Of a stretch of 64,000 bases of DNA, positions 41,895-51,869 are shown piece by piece. Made by a program: the position numbers and the translations under genes. Under the pieces are notes generated by a model that saw nothing but the letters and a program-made list of their open reading frames with translations, made no database searches and was not told the origin of the DNA. The stretch's first letter is position 1; the number at the start of each line of letters is the position of its first letter. The stretch covers positions 1 through 64,000 of the forward strand of contig NZ_PEKX01000002.1 of assembly GCF_002796985.1 (NCBI RefSeq), given 5' to 3'. This stretch comes from Pseudomonas sp. (lineage in GTDB: Bacteria; Pseudomonadota; Gammaproteobacteria; Pseudomonadales; Pseudomonadaceae).

Positions 41895-43043
41895 ATGACT
41901 GATACCGCTGTAAAGGCCAACCTGCTGGGCATGACCAAGCCCCAGCTCGAGGAATTCTTCGAGTCCATCGGTGAAAAGCGCTTCCGCGCCGGCCAGGTGA
42001 TGCAATGGATTCACCACTTTGGCGCCGAGGATTTCGACGCCATGACGAACGTCGGCAAGGCCTTGCGCGAAAAGCTCAAGGCCGTTGCCGAAATTCGGGG
42101 TCCGGAAATCGTCAGCCAGGATATTTCCACTGACGGTACCCGCAAGTGGGTCGTGCGCGTCGCCTCGGGCAGTTGCGTCGAGACCGTGTACATCCCGCAG
42201 GGCGGCCGCGGCACCCTGTGCGTGTCGTCCCAGGCCGGTTGCGCGCTGGACTGCAGTTTCTGCTCCACCGGCAAGCAAGGCTTCAACAGCGACCTGACCT
42301 CCGCCGAGATCATCGGCCAGGTGTGGATCGCCAACAAATCGTTCGGGACCATCCCGGCGAAGATCGACCGTGCCATTACCAACGTGGTGATGATGGGCAT
42401 GGGCGAGCCGCTGCTGAACTTCGACAATGTCGTGAGCTCGATGAGCATCATGATGGAAGACCTCGGCTACGGTATTTCCAAGCGCAAGGTGACCCTGTCC
42501 ACCTCTGGCGTGGTGCCGATGATCGACAAGCTCGCCGAAGTGACCGACGTGTCCCTGGCGTTGTCGCTGCATGCGCCCAATGACGAACTGCGCAACAAGC
42601 TGGTGCCGATCAACAAGAAGTACCCGCTGGAGATGCTGCTCGACGCCTGCTACCGCTACATCACGCGTCTGGGCAAGGAACGCGTGCTGACCGTCGAGTA
42701 CACCCTGCTGGCCAATGTGAACGACCAGCCCGAGCATGCTGAGCAACTGGTCGCATTGCTCAAGGATTTCCCTTGCAAGATCAACCTGATTCCGTTTAAT
42801 CCGTTCCCGCACTCCGGCTACGAGCGGCCGAGCAACAATGCGATCCGCCGTTTCCAGGACATGCTGCACAAAGGCGGCTTCAACGTGACCGTTCGCACCA
42901 CTCGTGGCGAGGATATCGACGCCGCCTGTGGTCAGCTGGTAGGCCAGGTGATGGACCGCACTCGCCGCAGCGAACGCTATATTGCCGTGCGCGAGCTGGC
43001 AGCCGAGGCCGAGCAGGCCAACTCCACCACCAATCGAAACTGA
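41895..43043 (+). CDS. rlmN: Dual-specificity 23S rRNA/tRNA adenine-C2 methyltransferase
   Basis: 382 residues, radical SAM. Cluster motif CALDCSFCSTGKQGF (CxxxCxxC) near residue 121 and a mechanistic Cys in DIDAACGQLVGQV near residue 350. Methylates 23S rRNA A2503 and tRNA A37. Start at 41895 has GAGGG 8 bases upstream. Confidence 0.97.
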   Translation: MTDTAVKANLLGMTKPQLEEFFESIGEKRFRAGQVMQWIHHFGAEDFDAMTNVGKALREKLKAVAEIRGPEIVSQDISTDGTRKWVVRVASGSCVETVYIPQGGRGTLCVSSQAGCALDCSFCSTGKQGFNSDLTSAEIIGQVWIANKSFGTIPAKIDRAITNVVMMGMGEPLLNFDNVVSSMSIMMEDLGYGISKRKVTLSTSGVVPMIDKLAEVTDVSLALSLHAPNDELRNKLVPINKKYPLEMLLDACYRYITRLGKERVLTVEYTLLANVNDQPEHAEQLVALLKDFPCKINLIPFNPFPHSGYERPSNNAIRRFQDMLHKGGFNVTVRTTRGEDIDAACGQLVGQVMDRTRRSERYIAVRELAAEAEQANSTTNRN

Positions 43044-43059
43044 ACGAGGGAGGATTCCG

Positions 43060-43818
43060 ATGACCCTGCGCGCCGCGCTGTGTTTACTGTTGGCAACCGT
43101 GCTGACGGGTTGCGTGACGAGTGGTAAACAGGATCCTCTGAAAACCGAGAAGGGTCGCGATGAGGCGCGTGACGCCTACATCCAGCTCGGTATTGGCTAC
43201 CTGCAGATGGGCAACACCGAGCAGGCCAAGGTGCCGCTGCGCCAGGCTCTGGACATCGATTCCTCCAGCGCCGATGCCCATGCAACCCTGGCTGTGGTCT
43301 ATCAGGTCGAGAAAGAGCCCAAGCTCGCCGAGAGCGAGTTTCGCAAGGCGCTGTCCTCGCGCTCGGGTGATGCGCGCATCCTGAACAACTATGCGGGCTT
43401 CCTGTTCGAGCAGAAGCGCTACCAGGAAGCCTACGACACCTACATGAAGGCCACCGAAGACGGCCTTTATTCGGAGCGTTCGCGCGTTTTCGAGAACCTC
43501 GGACTGGTCAGCTTGAAGCTCAACAATCGGGCCCAGGCCAAGGAGTTCTTCGAGAAGGCCGTGCGCCTGAATCGCAATTCGACGGGTGCTCTGATCGAGT
43601 TGGCTGACTTGAGCTACCAGGACCGCGAGTTCGTTCCCTCCCGCGGTTATTACGAGGAATACCTCAAGCGGGGCCCGCAAACCGCGCGCAGCCTGCTGCT
43701 GGGGGTTCGACTGGCAAAGATCTTCGACGACCGGGATACCGCTGCCAGCTACGGGCTGCAACTCAAGCGCCTGTATCCCGCATCTCCCGAATACCAGGCA
43801 TACCAGGCGGATAAATGA
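43060..43818 (+). CDS. pilF: Type IV pilus pilotin PilF
   Basis: 252 residues with a lipoprotein signal (lipobox LTGC, Cys18) and several TPR repeats (AYIQLGIGYLQMGNTEQAKV, then DAHATLAVVYQVEKEPKLAE). In Pseudomonas PilF carries the secretin PilQ to the outer membrane. Stop overlaps the rodZ start region (TGATG). Confidence 0.95.
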   Translation: MTLRAALCLLLATVLTGCVTSGKQDPLKTEKGRDEARDAYIQLGIGYLQMGNTEQAKVPLRQALDIDSSSADAHATLAVVYQVEKEPKLAESEFRKALSSRSGDARILNNYAGFLFEQKRYQEAYDTYMKATEDGLYSERSRVFENLGLVSLKLNNRAQAKEFFEKAVRLNRNSTGALIELADLSYQDREFVPSRGYYEEYLKRGPQTARSLLLGVRLAKIFDDRDTAASYGLQLKRLYPASPEYQAYQADK

Positions 43819-44837
43819 TGAATACGTCGCAGTCCGATGTCATCGGCACGACCCGCACCAATCCTGGCGAAACACTGCGCCAGGCGCGTGAAAGCAAGGG
43901 TTGGAGCACTGCTCAGGTCGCCGGCCAACTGAACCTGACCGAGAACGCGCTGCGTCAGCTGGAGCAGGGTTCCTTCGAGCAGTTGCCGGGGCACACCTTC
44001 GCCCGTGGTTATATCCGCGCCTACGCCAAGCTGTTGGGCATGGACCAGGCTCAAATGGTCACTGCCTTCGACCAGTACACCGGCACCGATGCCTCTGGCA
44101 GCAATGTCCAGGCCCTCGGTCGTGTGGTCGAGCCGGTACGCCTGTCGCGCAACCTGTTGCGCCTGTTCAGCCTGGTCCTGCTGGCCGTGCTGATCGGCTT
44201 TGGCTACTTCTGGTGGCAGGAACGCTCCGCGCGTCCGGCCGAGACCGGCAGCCTGAACATGGAGCACGTCGAGGTCGAGAGCGCCGACGGCACCACCGAG
44301 ATTCATACCCTCGACGAGCCGGAGGACCAGGCTGTCGCCGAGGACCAGGCGAATACTCCACCGGTTCCGTCCGAGCCTGTCGGGGATAACGGCAGCGCCG
44401 AGGCGCCGGCCGAAGCCGCTCCGCCGGTCGCTGCAGCGCCAGTTACTCCCGGCGCTCCGGCTGCGGCTGAAGCTGTCCCGGCCCAGGCTCCGGCAGTACC
44501 GGCCCAGCCGCCTGTCGCACCGACCAGCCCGGCTGCTTCGCTTGCCCCCGCGCCGGCTGCCGAGGCGCCCGCCGCACCGGTGGTTGCCGCCGCCGGCCAG
44601 GGCGTGGTCAAGATTCAATTCATCGCCGATTGCTGGACCCAGGTGACCGATGCCGATGGCAAGGTCCTGTTCGAGGGTCTCAAGCGCAAGGGCGATTCGC
44701 TGGAAGTCGCTGCCAAGGCGCCGGCGCAGCTGCGCCTGGGCTTTGCCCAGGGCGCTCAGGTCAGCTACAACGGCCAGCCGGTCGAAGTCACGCCGGCGCG
44801 CGGTGGCACCGCACGCCTGAAGTTGGGTGGACAGTAA
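43815..44837 (+). CDS. rodZ: Cytoskeletal/membrane protein RodZ
   Basis: 340 residues. N-terminal helix-turn-helix (GETLRQARESKGWSTAQVAG) and GSFEQLPGHTFARGYIRAYA, one membrane helix (about 116-135), a long Ala/Pro linker (about 170-265), and a C-terminal beta domain (VVKIQFIADCWTQVTDADGK). It links MreB to the cell wall machinery. Two adjacent ATGs (43815, 43818) are possible starts. Confidence 0.93.
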   Translation: MMNTSQSDVIGTTRTNPGETLRQARESKGWSTAQVAGQLNLTENALRQLEQGSFEQLPGHTFARGYIRAYAKLLGMDQAQMVTAFDQYTGTDASGSNVQALGRVVEPVRLSRNLLRLFSLVLLAVLIGFGYFWWQERSARPAETGSLNMEHVEVESADGTTEIHTLDEPEDQAVAEDQANTPPVPSEPVGDNGSAEAPAEAAPPVAAAPVTPGAPAAAEAVPAQAPAVPAQPPVAPTSPAASLAPAPAAEAPAAPVVAAAGQGVVKIQFIADCWTQVTDADGKVLFEGLKRKGDSLEVAAKAPAQLRLGFAQGAQVSYNGQPVEVTPARGGTARLKLGGQ

Positions 44838-44838
44838 G

Positions 44839-45948
44839 ATGCATTGCGAGTCTCCGATCAAACGTCGCCTGTCCCGCAAGATCTGGGTAGGTAACGTGCC
44901 GGTGGGTGGGGATGCCCCCATCGCCGTGCAGAGCATGACCAACACCGATACCCTGGATGTGGCCGCCACTGTTGGCCAGATCCGCCGCCTGGAAGACGCA
45001 GGCGCCGATATCGTTCGCGTCTCCGTGCCGGACATGGACGCTGCCGAAGCGTTCGGCAAGATCAAGCAGCAGGTGAAAGTCCCGCTGGTGGCCGATATCC
45101 ACTTCGACTACAAGATCGCTCTGCGCGTGGCCGAGCTGGGTGTCGACTGCCTGCGCATCAACCCTGGCAACATCGGTCGCGAGGACCGCGTGAAGGCCGT
45201 GGTGGATGCCGCTCGCGAGCGCAATATCCCGATCCGCATCGGCGTCAACGCAGGCTCCTTGGAGAAGGACCTGCAGAAGAAATACGGCGAGCCCACCCCC
45301 GAGGCGCTGCTGGAATCGGCCATGCGCCACGTCGATCATCTCGACCGCCTGGACTTCCAGAACTTCAAGGTCAGCGTGAAGGCCTCCGACGTATTCATGG
45401 CCGTCGCCGCCTACCGGTTGCTGGCCAAAGAGATCGAGCAACCCCTGCACCTGGGTATCACCGAAGCCGGTGGCCTGCGTTCGGGCACCGTGAAGTCGGC
45501 TGTCGGCCTGGGCATGCTGCTCGCCGAAGGCATCGGCGACACCATCCGCATTTCCCTGGCCGCCGACCCGGTGGAAGAGATCAAGGTCGGCTTCGACATC
45601 CTCAAGTCGCTGCGCCTGCGCTCCCGTGGCATCAACTTCATCGCCTGCCCGAGTTGCTCGCGGCAGAACTTCGATGTGGTGAAGACCATGAACGAGCTGG
45701 AGGGTCGCCTGGAAGACCTGCTGGTGCCGCTGGACGTCGCCGTGATCGGTTGCGTGGTCAACGGCCCGGGCGAGGCCAAGGAGGCTCACATCGGCCTCAC
45801 CGGCGGCACGCCGAACCTGATCTACATCGACGGCAAGCCGGCGCAGAAACTGCAGAACGATAACCTGGTGGATGAGCTGGAACGGCTGATCCGAGAAAAA
45901 GCGGCCGAGAAGGCCGAGGCCGACGCCGCACTCATCGTGCGCGGCTGA
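44839..45948 (+). CDS. ispG: 4-hydroxy-3-methylbut-2-enyl-diphosphate synthase
   Basis: 369 residues. MEP pathway enzyme using a [4Fe-4S] cluster, with ligands in FIACPSCSRQNFDVV and IGCVVNGPGEAKEAHIG. N-terminus MHCESPIKRR and VGNVPVGGDAPIAVQSMTNT. ATG 44839 chosen; GTG at 44827 is an alternative. Confidence 0.97.
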   Translation: MHCESPIKRRLSRKIWVGNVPVGGDAPIAVQSMTNTDTLDVAATVGQIRRLEDAGADIVRVSVPDMDAAEAFGKIKQQVKVPLVADIHFDYKIALRVAELGVDCLRINPGNIGREDRVKAVVDAARERNIPIRIGVNAGSLEKDLQKKYGEPTPEALLESAMRHVDHLDRLDFQNFKVSVKASDVFMAVAAYRLLAKEIEQPLHLGITEAGGLRSGTVKSAVGLGMLLAEGIGDTIRISLAADPVEEIKVGFDILKSLRLRSRGINFIACPSCSRQNFDVVKTMNELEGRLEDLLVPLDVAVIGCVVNGPGEAKEAHIGLTGGTPNLIYIDGKPAQKLQNDNLVDELERLIREKAAEKAEADAALIVRG

Positions 45949-45966
45949 CCGCAACAAGGATCCTAA

Positions 45967-47256
45967 GTGAGCAAGTCCCTGCAAGCCATCCGTGGCATGA
46001 ACGACATCCTGCCGGAACAGACACCGGCCTGGCGCTATCTGGAGCGCACTTTCGCCGGCTTGCTGGACAGCTACGGCTACAGCGAGATCCGCCTGCCGAT
46101 CCTCGAGTTCACCGAGCTCTTTGCGCGCGGCATCGGTGAAGGCACCGACGTGGTCGACAAGGAGATGTACACCTTCCTCGACCGCAACGGCGAATCCCTG
46201 ACCATGCGTCCGGAAGGCACTGCGGGCTGCGTGCGCGCGGTGCTCGAGCACGGTCTGTCGGGCGGCGGCCAGGTGCAGAAACTCTGGTACACCGGCCCGA
46301 TGTTCCGCTACGAAAAGCCGCAGAAAGGCCGCTACCGCCAGTTCCACCAGATCGGCGTGGAAGTCTTCAACCTGCCCGGCCCGGACATCGACGCCGAGCT
46401 GATCATCCTGACCTGGCGCCTGTGGCAGAAGCTGGGCATGGCCGACGCCGTGACCCTGCAGCTGAACACCCTGGGGTCCAGTGAGGCGCGTGCGCGCTAT
46501 CGCGACGACCTGGTGGCTTACCTGCAGGACCGCTTCGACCAGCTCGACGAAGACAGCCAGCGTCGCATGACCACCAATCCGCTGCGTATCCTCGACAGCA
46601 AGGTGGAAAGCACCCAGGCACTGCTGGTCGGCGCGCCGAGCCTGCATGACTACCTGGATGAAGAGTCGATCGCCCACTTCGAGGGCCTCAAGGCTCGCCT
46701 GGATGCGGTCGGCCTGCGCTACGAAATCAACCAGAAGCTGGTGCGCGGCCTGGATTACTACTGCCGTACCGCGTTCGAGTGGGTGACCGACAAGCTCGGT
46801 GCCCAAGGCACCGTGTGTGGCGGCGGCCGCTACGACGGCCTGGTCAGCCAGTTCGGCGGCAAGCCGACTCCGGGTGTGGGCTTCGCCATGGGCGTGGAGC
46901 GCCTGGTGCTGCTGCTGGAAACCCTGGGCGTGGTCCCGGCCGAGCTGAATCGCCCGGCTGATCTCTATGTGTGTGCCTTCGGTGAGCCGGCTGAACTGGC
47001 CGCGCTGACCCTGGCGGAAAAACTGCGCGCGGCCATTCCGGGCATTCGCCTGCTGGTCAACGCTGGTGCTGGCAGCTTCAAGAGCCAGTTCAAGAAGGCC
47101 GACAAGAGCGGTGCACAGTTCGCAATGATTCTGGGTGACGACGAACTGGCCAACCGCGTGGTAGGTTTCAAGCCCCTGCGTGGCGAGGGCGAACAACAGA
47201 ATATCGCCTGGGATGCTCTGCCCGAGCACCTGGCTGCCTGCCTCAAGCAGGCCTGA
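45967..47256 (+). CDS. hisS: Histidyl-tRNA synthetase
   Basis: 429 residues, class II. MRPEGTAGCVRAVLEH (motif 2), KLVRGLDYYCRTAFEW with the His-specific segment, and VCGGGRYDGLVSQFGG (motif 3). GTG start at 45967 with AAGGATCC upstream. Confidence 0.97.
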   Translation: MSKSLQAIRGMNDILPEQTPAWRYLERTFAGLLDSYGYSEIRLPILEFTELFARGIGEGTDVVDKEMYTFLDRNGESLTMRPEGTAGCVRAVLEHGLSGGGQVQKLWYTGPMFRYEKPQKGRYRQFHQIGVEVFNLPGPDIDAELIILTWRLWQKLGMADAVTLQLNTLGSSEARARYRDDLVAYLQDRFDQLDEDSQRRMTTNPLRILDSKVESTQALLVGAPSLHDYLDEESIAHFEGLKARLDAVGLRYEINQKLVRGLDYYCRTAFEWVTDKLGAQGTVCGGGRYDGLVSQFGGKPTPGVGFAMGVERLVLLLETLGVVPAELNRPADLYVCAFGEPAELAALTLAEKLRAAIPGIRLLVNAGAGSFKSQFKKADKSGAQFAMILGDDELANRVVGFKPLRGEGEQQNIAWDALPEHLAACLKQA

Positions 47257-47279
47257 ATCGAGCGGATAGGAGTATTGGG

Positions 47280-47924
47280 GTGAGTAACCGTACCGAAGAA
47301 GAACAGATCGCTGACATCAAGGACTGGTGGCAGCGTAACGGCATGCCCCTGCTGACCGGCGCCGCTCTGGCGCTGATCGTGGTGTTCGGCTGGCAGGCCT
47401 GGAAAAAGTACCAGACCAACCAGTCCCAGGGCGCTTCCATCATTTATCAGGCCCTGCTGGAAACCGCGCTGAATCCGACCGGCAAGCCCGACACAGCCAA
47501 GGTCGCCGAGCTGGCCAACAAGCTCACCAGCGAATACGCCGGCACTCCGTACGCCCAGTACGGCCGCCTGTTCGTTGCCAAGGTCGCGGTGGACAGCGGC
47601 AAGCTGGATGACGCTGTCCTTGAGCTCAAGGCCGTGGTCGACAAGCCGGTGGATGCCACTCTCGGTGAACTGGCCCGTCAGCGCCTGGCCCGTGTTCTGG
47701 CTGCCCAGGGCAAGGCCGAAGACGGTCTGAAGCTGCTCGACGGCAACGTCGACAAGGCCTACGTTGCGACTCGCGAGGAACTGCGTGGCGACCTGCTGCT
47801 GCAGCTCAAGCGCAATGACGACGCCCGCGTCGCCTACGAAAAGGCCAAGGCAGCTCTGCCGGAAGACGCCGCCGTTGGCGCCCTGCAGATGAAACTCGAC
47901 GACCTGGCCAAGGGAGATGCCTGA
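47280..47924 (+). CDS. yfgM: Periplasmic TPR chaperone YfgM
   Basis: 214 residues with one N-terminal membrane anchor (GMPLLTGAALALIVVFGWQ) and a TPR domain. YfgM works with PpiD at SecYEG. GTG start with AGGAG. Its stop almost touches bamB. Confidence 0.93.
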   Translation: MSNRTEEEQIADIKDWWQRNGMPLLTGAALALIVVFGWQAWKKYQTNQSQGASIIYQALLETALNPTGKPDTAKVAELANKLTSEYAGTPYAQYGRLFVAKVAVDSGKLDDAVLELKAVVDKPVDATLGELARQRLARVLAAQGKAEDGLKLLDGNVDKAYVATREELRGDLLLQLKRNDDARVAYEKAKAALPEDAAVGALQMKLDDLAKGDA

Positions 47925-47925
47925 G

Positions 47926-49068
47926 ATGTTGCGTTGGAAACACGTTGCACTGCTGGCACTGACCCTGATGGCTGTGGGTTGCAGCAGCAATAGCAAGAAA
48001 GAACTGCCGCCGGCCGAACTGACCGATTTCAAGGAAGAGGTTCGCCTGGAGAAACAGTGGAGCCGTTCGGTCGGTGACGGCCAGGGCGACCTGTACAACC
48101 TGCTCGAACCCGCCGTGGATGGCCAGACGATCTACGCCGCATCTGCCGAAGGCCGCGTCATGGCCATGCAGCGCGAGAGCGGTGACGTGCTGTGGAAAAA
48201 AGACCTCGACCTGCCGGTCTCCGGCGCCATTGGCGTTGGCAACGGCCTGGTCCTGCTGGGCACCCTGCGCGGTGACGTGATCGCCCTGGACGCAGGTTCG
48301 GGCGAGCAGAAGTGGCGCGCCAAGGTCAGCAGCGAAGTACTGGCTGCCCCGGCCACCAACGGTGACGTGGTGGTGGTGCAGACCCAGGACGACAAGCTGA
48401 TCGGCTTCGATGCGTCCACCGGCAACCAGCGCTGGATCTACGAAGGTACCGTTCCGGTGCTGACCCTGCGCGGCACCGGTGCTCCGCTGATCGCCGGCCG
48501 ACTCGCTCTGGCCGGCCTGGCCAGCGGCAAGGTCGTTGCCGTTGACGTGCAGCGTGGCCTGCCGGTCTGGGAGCAACGCGTTGCGATCCCGCAAGGCCGT
48601 TCCGAGCTGGATCGCGTTGTGGATATCGACGGCGGTCTGCTGCTGGTGGACGACGTTCTCTATGTGGCCAGCTACCAGGGCCGCGCTGCGGCGCTGGACG
48701 TCGGCACCGGCCGGGTACTCTGGCAGCGTGAAGCTTCCAGCTACGTTGGCGTCGCCGAGGGTACTGGCAGTGTGTTCATCAGCCAGGCCAGCGGTACCGT
48801 GGAAAGCCTCGACTCCCGTGGTTCGTCCTCGCTGTGGAGCAACGACGCCCTGGCTCGCCGCCAGCTGTCCGCTCCGGCCGTGTTGTCGAGCAACGTGGTC
48901 GTGGGGGACCTCGAAGGTTACGTGCACCTGCTGAGCCAGGTGGATGGTCGTTTCGTTGGCCGCGAGAAGGTCGACGGTGACGGTGTGCGGGTTCGCCCGC
49001 TGGTAGTCGGCAGCTGGATGTACGTGTTCGGCAACAGCGGCAAGCTGGTCGCCTACACGCTCCGCTAA
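47926..49068 (+). CDS. bamB: Outer-membrane assembly lipoprotein BamB
   Basis: 380 residues with lipobox (LMAVGCSSN, Cys16) and an eight-bladed beta-propeller with repeated GDVLWKKDL/GTGRVLWQRE strands. Subunit of the BAM complex. Start at 47926 preferred: AGGGAGA lies 8 bases before it. Confidence 0.95.
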   Translation: MLRWKHVALLALTLMAVGCSSNSKKELPPAELTDFKEEVRLEKQWSRSVGDGQGDLYNLLEPAVDGQTIYAASAEGRVMAMQRESGDVLWKKDLDLPVSGAIGVGNGLVLLGTLRGDVIALDAGSGEQKWRAKVSSEVLAAPATNGDVVVVQTQDDKLIGFDASTGNQRWIYEGTVPVLTLRGTGAPLIAGRLALAGLASGKVVAVDVQRGLPVWEQRVAIPQGRSELDRVVDIDGGLLLVDDVLYVASYQGRAAALDVGTGRVLWQREASSYVGVAEGTGSVFISQASGTVESLDSRGSSSLWSNDALARRQLSAPAVLSSNVVVGDLEGYVHLLSQVDGRFVGREKVDGDGVRVRPLVVGSWMYVFGNSGKLVAYTLR

Positions 49069-49083
49069 GCTGAGTGTTACTGC

Positions 49084-49118
49084 CGGCCGCTGCCGTGAAA
49101 TACGGCAGCGGCCGTCGT
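49084..49118 (+). terminator. Strong hairpin between bamB and der
   Basis: CGGCCGCTGCCGT and ACGGCAGCGGCCG form a perfect 13-bp stem with a GAAAT loop, followed by TCGTGTTTT. It may stop or attenuate read-through into der. Confidence 0.75.
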
Positions 49119-49152
49119 GTTTTCTGAAATCTGAAACTTCCTGGAGAGCCGC

Positions 49153-50640
49153 ATGGTTCCCGTAATAGCCCTGGTGGGCCGCCCGAACGTCGGCAAGTCC
49201 ACCCTGTTCAACCGCCTGACCCGCACCCGTGACGCCATCGTCGCCGAGTACGCCGGTCTGACCCGCGACCGCCAATATGGCGAGGCCAAGTGGCAGGGCA
49301 AGAAATTCATCGTCATCGATACCGGCGGTATCTCCGGTGACGAAGAGGGTATCGACGCCAAGATGGCCGAGCAGTCGTTGCAGGCCATCGAAGAGGCCGA
49401 TGCCGTCCTGTTCATGGTCGACTCCCGCGCCGGCCTCACCGCCGCCGACGAGATGATTGGCGAGCACCTGCGCAAGAAGAACAAGCGCACCTACCTGGTG
49501 GCCAACAAGGTCGACACCGTCGATCCGGACATCGCCCGCGCCGAGTTCAGCCCGCTGGCCCTGGGGCATGCGATCCCGATCGCCGCCGCTCACGGCCGTG
49601 GCATCACCCAGATGCTGCAGGAGGCCCTGGGCGAAATGTTCGCTCCGGAGCCCGAGGCGCCGGAAGACAACGACCTGCCCGGTGAGCAGGAAGAGGTCGC
49701 CGAGGGCGAGGAAGCCAAGCGCATCCCCGGCCCGAGCGAGAAGGATGGCATCAAGATCGCCATCATCGGCCGCCCCAACGTCGGCAAGTCTACCCTGGTC
49801 AACCGCATGCTCGGTGAAGAGCGGGTGATCGTGTATGACCAGGCCGGCACCACCCGCGACAGCATCTACATTCCCTTCGAGCGCAACGAAGAGAAGTACA
49901 CGCTGATCGACACCGCGGGCGTGCGTCGCCGCGGCAAGATCTTCGAAGCGGTGGAAAAGTTCTCCGTGGTGAAGACCCTGCAGGCGATTCAGGATGCCAA
50001 CGTGGTCATCTTCGTCATGGACGCCCGCGAAGGTGTGGTCGAGCATGACCTCAACCTGCTCGGCTTCGTGCTGGAAACCGGCCGCGCGCTGGTCATCGCC
50101 CTGAACAAGTGGGACGGCATGGAGTCGGGCGAGCGCGACTACGTGAAGACCGAGCTGGAGCGCCGGCTGATGTTCGCCGACTTCGCCGACATTCACTTCA
50201 TCTCCGCGCTGCACGGCACCGGCGTCGGCCACCTGTACAAGTCGGTGCAGGACTCCTTCCGTTCCGCCGTGACCCGCTGGCCCACCAGCAAGCTCACGCA
50301 GATTCTCGAGGACGCCATCCAGGTTCACCAGCCGCCGATGGTCAACGGTCGCCGCATCAAGCTGCGCTATGCGCACCTGGGTGGCGCCAACCCGCCGCTG
50401 ATCGTGATCCACGGCAACCAGGTGGACGCGGTGCCCAAGGCCTACACGCGCTACCTGGAGAAGACCTACCGCCGCGTGCTGAAACTGGTCGGTACGCCGA
50501 TCCGCATCGAGTACAAGGGCGGCGACAACCCGTTCGAGGGCAAGAAAACTCAGCTCACCGAACGCCAGGTCAACAAGAAGCGTCGCCTGATGTCGCACCA
50601 CAAGAAAGCCGAGAAGAAGAAGAAAGACAAACGTAAATAA
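49153..50640 (+). CDS. der: Ribosome biogenesis GTPase Der
   Basis: 495 residues with two G domains: GRPNVGKSTLFNRLTRTRDA at residue about 8 and GRPNVGKSTLVNRMLGEERV near residue 209, acidic linker between them, and a KH-like C-terminus ending in Lys-rich tail (KKAEKKKKDKRK). 50S subunit assembly. Confidence 0.97.
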   Translation: MVPVIALVGRPNVGKSTLFNRLTRTRDAIVAEYAGLTRDRQYGEAKWQGKKFIVIDTGGISGDEEGIDAKMAEQSLQAIEEADAVLFMVDSRAGLTAADEMIGEHLRKKNKRTYLVANKVDTVDPDIARAEFSPLALGHAIPIAAAHGRGITQMLQEALGEMFAPEPEAPEDNDLPGEQEEVAEGEEAKRIPGPSEKDGIKIAIIGRPNVGKSTLVNRMLGEERVIVYDQAGTTRDSIYIPFERNEEKYTLIDTAGVRRRGKIFEAVEKFSVVKTLQAIQDANVVIFVMDAREGVVEHDLNLLGFVLETGRALVIALNKWDGMESGERDYVKTELERRLMFADFADIHFISALHGTGVGHLYKSVQDSFRSAVTRWPTSKLTQILEDAIQVHQPPMVNGRRIKLRYAHLGGANPPLIVIHGNQVDAVPKAYTRYLEKTYRRVLKLVGTPIRIEYKGGDNPFEGKKTQLTERQVNKKRRLMSHHKKAEKKKKDKRK

Positions 50641-50720
50641 CGTCCGTCGGGCTTCAGGCTGCCGGCTGCAGGCGATAGAGTAGGGACTTCCCCTCATCGC
50701 CCGCAGCCTGTAGTCACGCC

Positions 50721-51869
50721 ATGCTTACCAGCAAACTGCCGAATGTCGGCACCACCATCTTCACCCGCATGTCCCAGCTCGCCGCCGAAAGCGGGGCGCT
50801 GAATCTCTCCCAGGGCTTCCCGGACTTCCCCGGCCCCGCACCGCTGCTCGAAGCGGTCGCCCGCCATGTGATGGACGGGCACAACCAGTACAGCCCGATG
50901 ACCGGCCTGCCGGCGCTGCGCGAGCAGGTCGCGCTCAAGGTCGCGAGCCTCTATGGCCGCCACGTCAGCGCCGACACCGAGGTGACCATCGTCCCCGGTG
51001 CGACCGAAGGGATCTTTTGCGCGGTACAGGCGCTGATCCGCCCCGGCGACGAAGCCATCGTCCTCGACCCCTGCTACGACAGCTACGAGCCTTCGGTTGA
51101 ACTGGCCGGCGGCCGTTGCGTGCACGTCGCGCTCAGCCAGCCGGACTTCCGCATCGACTGGCAGCGTCTGGCCGATGCCATCACCCCGCGCACGCGCCTG
51201 ATCTTCCTCAACAGCCCGCACAACCCCAGCGGCGCGTTGATCGATCGTGCCGACCTGGACCGCCTGGCCGAGCTGATCCGCGATCGCGAGATCTACGTGA
51301 TCAGCGACGAGGTCTACGAGCACCTGATCTACGACGGCGTACAGCACGCCAGCGTGCTGGCCCATGACGAGCTGTATCCGCGCGCCTTCGTCATCAGCTC
51401 CTTTGGCAAGACCTACCACGTCACCGGCTGGAAGACCGGCTACGTGGTGGCGCCGCCGGCGCTGTCGGCGGAGATGCGCAAGATCCACCAGTACGTGAAC
51501 TTCTGTGGCGTGACCCCGCTGCAATGGGCGCTGGCCGACTTCATGGCCGCTCACCCCGAGCACCTGCGCGAACTGCCGGGCTTCTACCAGGCCAAGCGCG
51601 ACCTGTTCTGCGACCTGCTGGAGGGCTCGCGCTTCCGCTTCCAGCGCGCTGCCGGCACCTACTTCCAGGTGGTGGACTATTCGGCAATTCGCCCGGACCT
51701 CGATGACGTCGCCATGTCCGAATGGTTGACCCGCGAACACGGGGTGGCCGCCATTCCGGTCTCGGTGTTCTACCAGCACGCCCCGGCGGACATGCGCCTG
51801 GTGCGCTTCTGCTTCGCGAAGAAAGAGGAGACGCTGCGTCAGGCAGCGGAACGACTATGCGCGATCTGA
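50721..51869 (+). CDS. ybdL: Methionine/aromatic aminotransferase (YbdL-type)
   Basis: 382 residues, class I PLP aminotransferase: NLSQGFPDFPGPAPLLEAVA, FLNSPHNPSGALIDRADLD, and the PLP lysine in SSFGKTYHVTGWKTGYVVA. The family prefers methionine and aromatic amino acids or glutamine-type substrates. It overlaps the omega-amidase gene by 13 bases, suggesting a shared transamination/deamidation step. Confidence 0.9.
   Translation: MLTSKLPNVGTTIFTRMSQLAAESGALNLSQGFPDFPGPAPLLEAVARHVMDGHNQYSPMTGLPALREQVALKVASLYGRHVSADTEVTIVPGATEGIFCAVQALIRPGDEAIVLDPCYDSYEPSVELAGGRCVHVALSQPDFRIDWQRLADAITPRTRLIFLNSPHNPSGALIDRADLDRLAELIRDREIYVISDEVYEHLIYDGVQHASVLAHDELYPRAFVISSFGKTYHVTGWKTGYVVAPPALSAEMRKIHQYVNFCGVTPLQWALADFMAAHPEHLRELPGFYQAKRDLFCDLLEGSRFRFQRAAGTYFQVVDYSAIRPDLDDVAMSEWLTREHGVAAIPVSVFYQHAPADMRLVRFCFAKKEETLRQAAERLCAI

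Noticed and set aside
44788..50697. Minus-strand ORFs of 813 and 963 codons
   Set aside because: Shadows of ispG, hisS, bamB and der.
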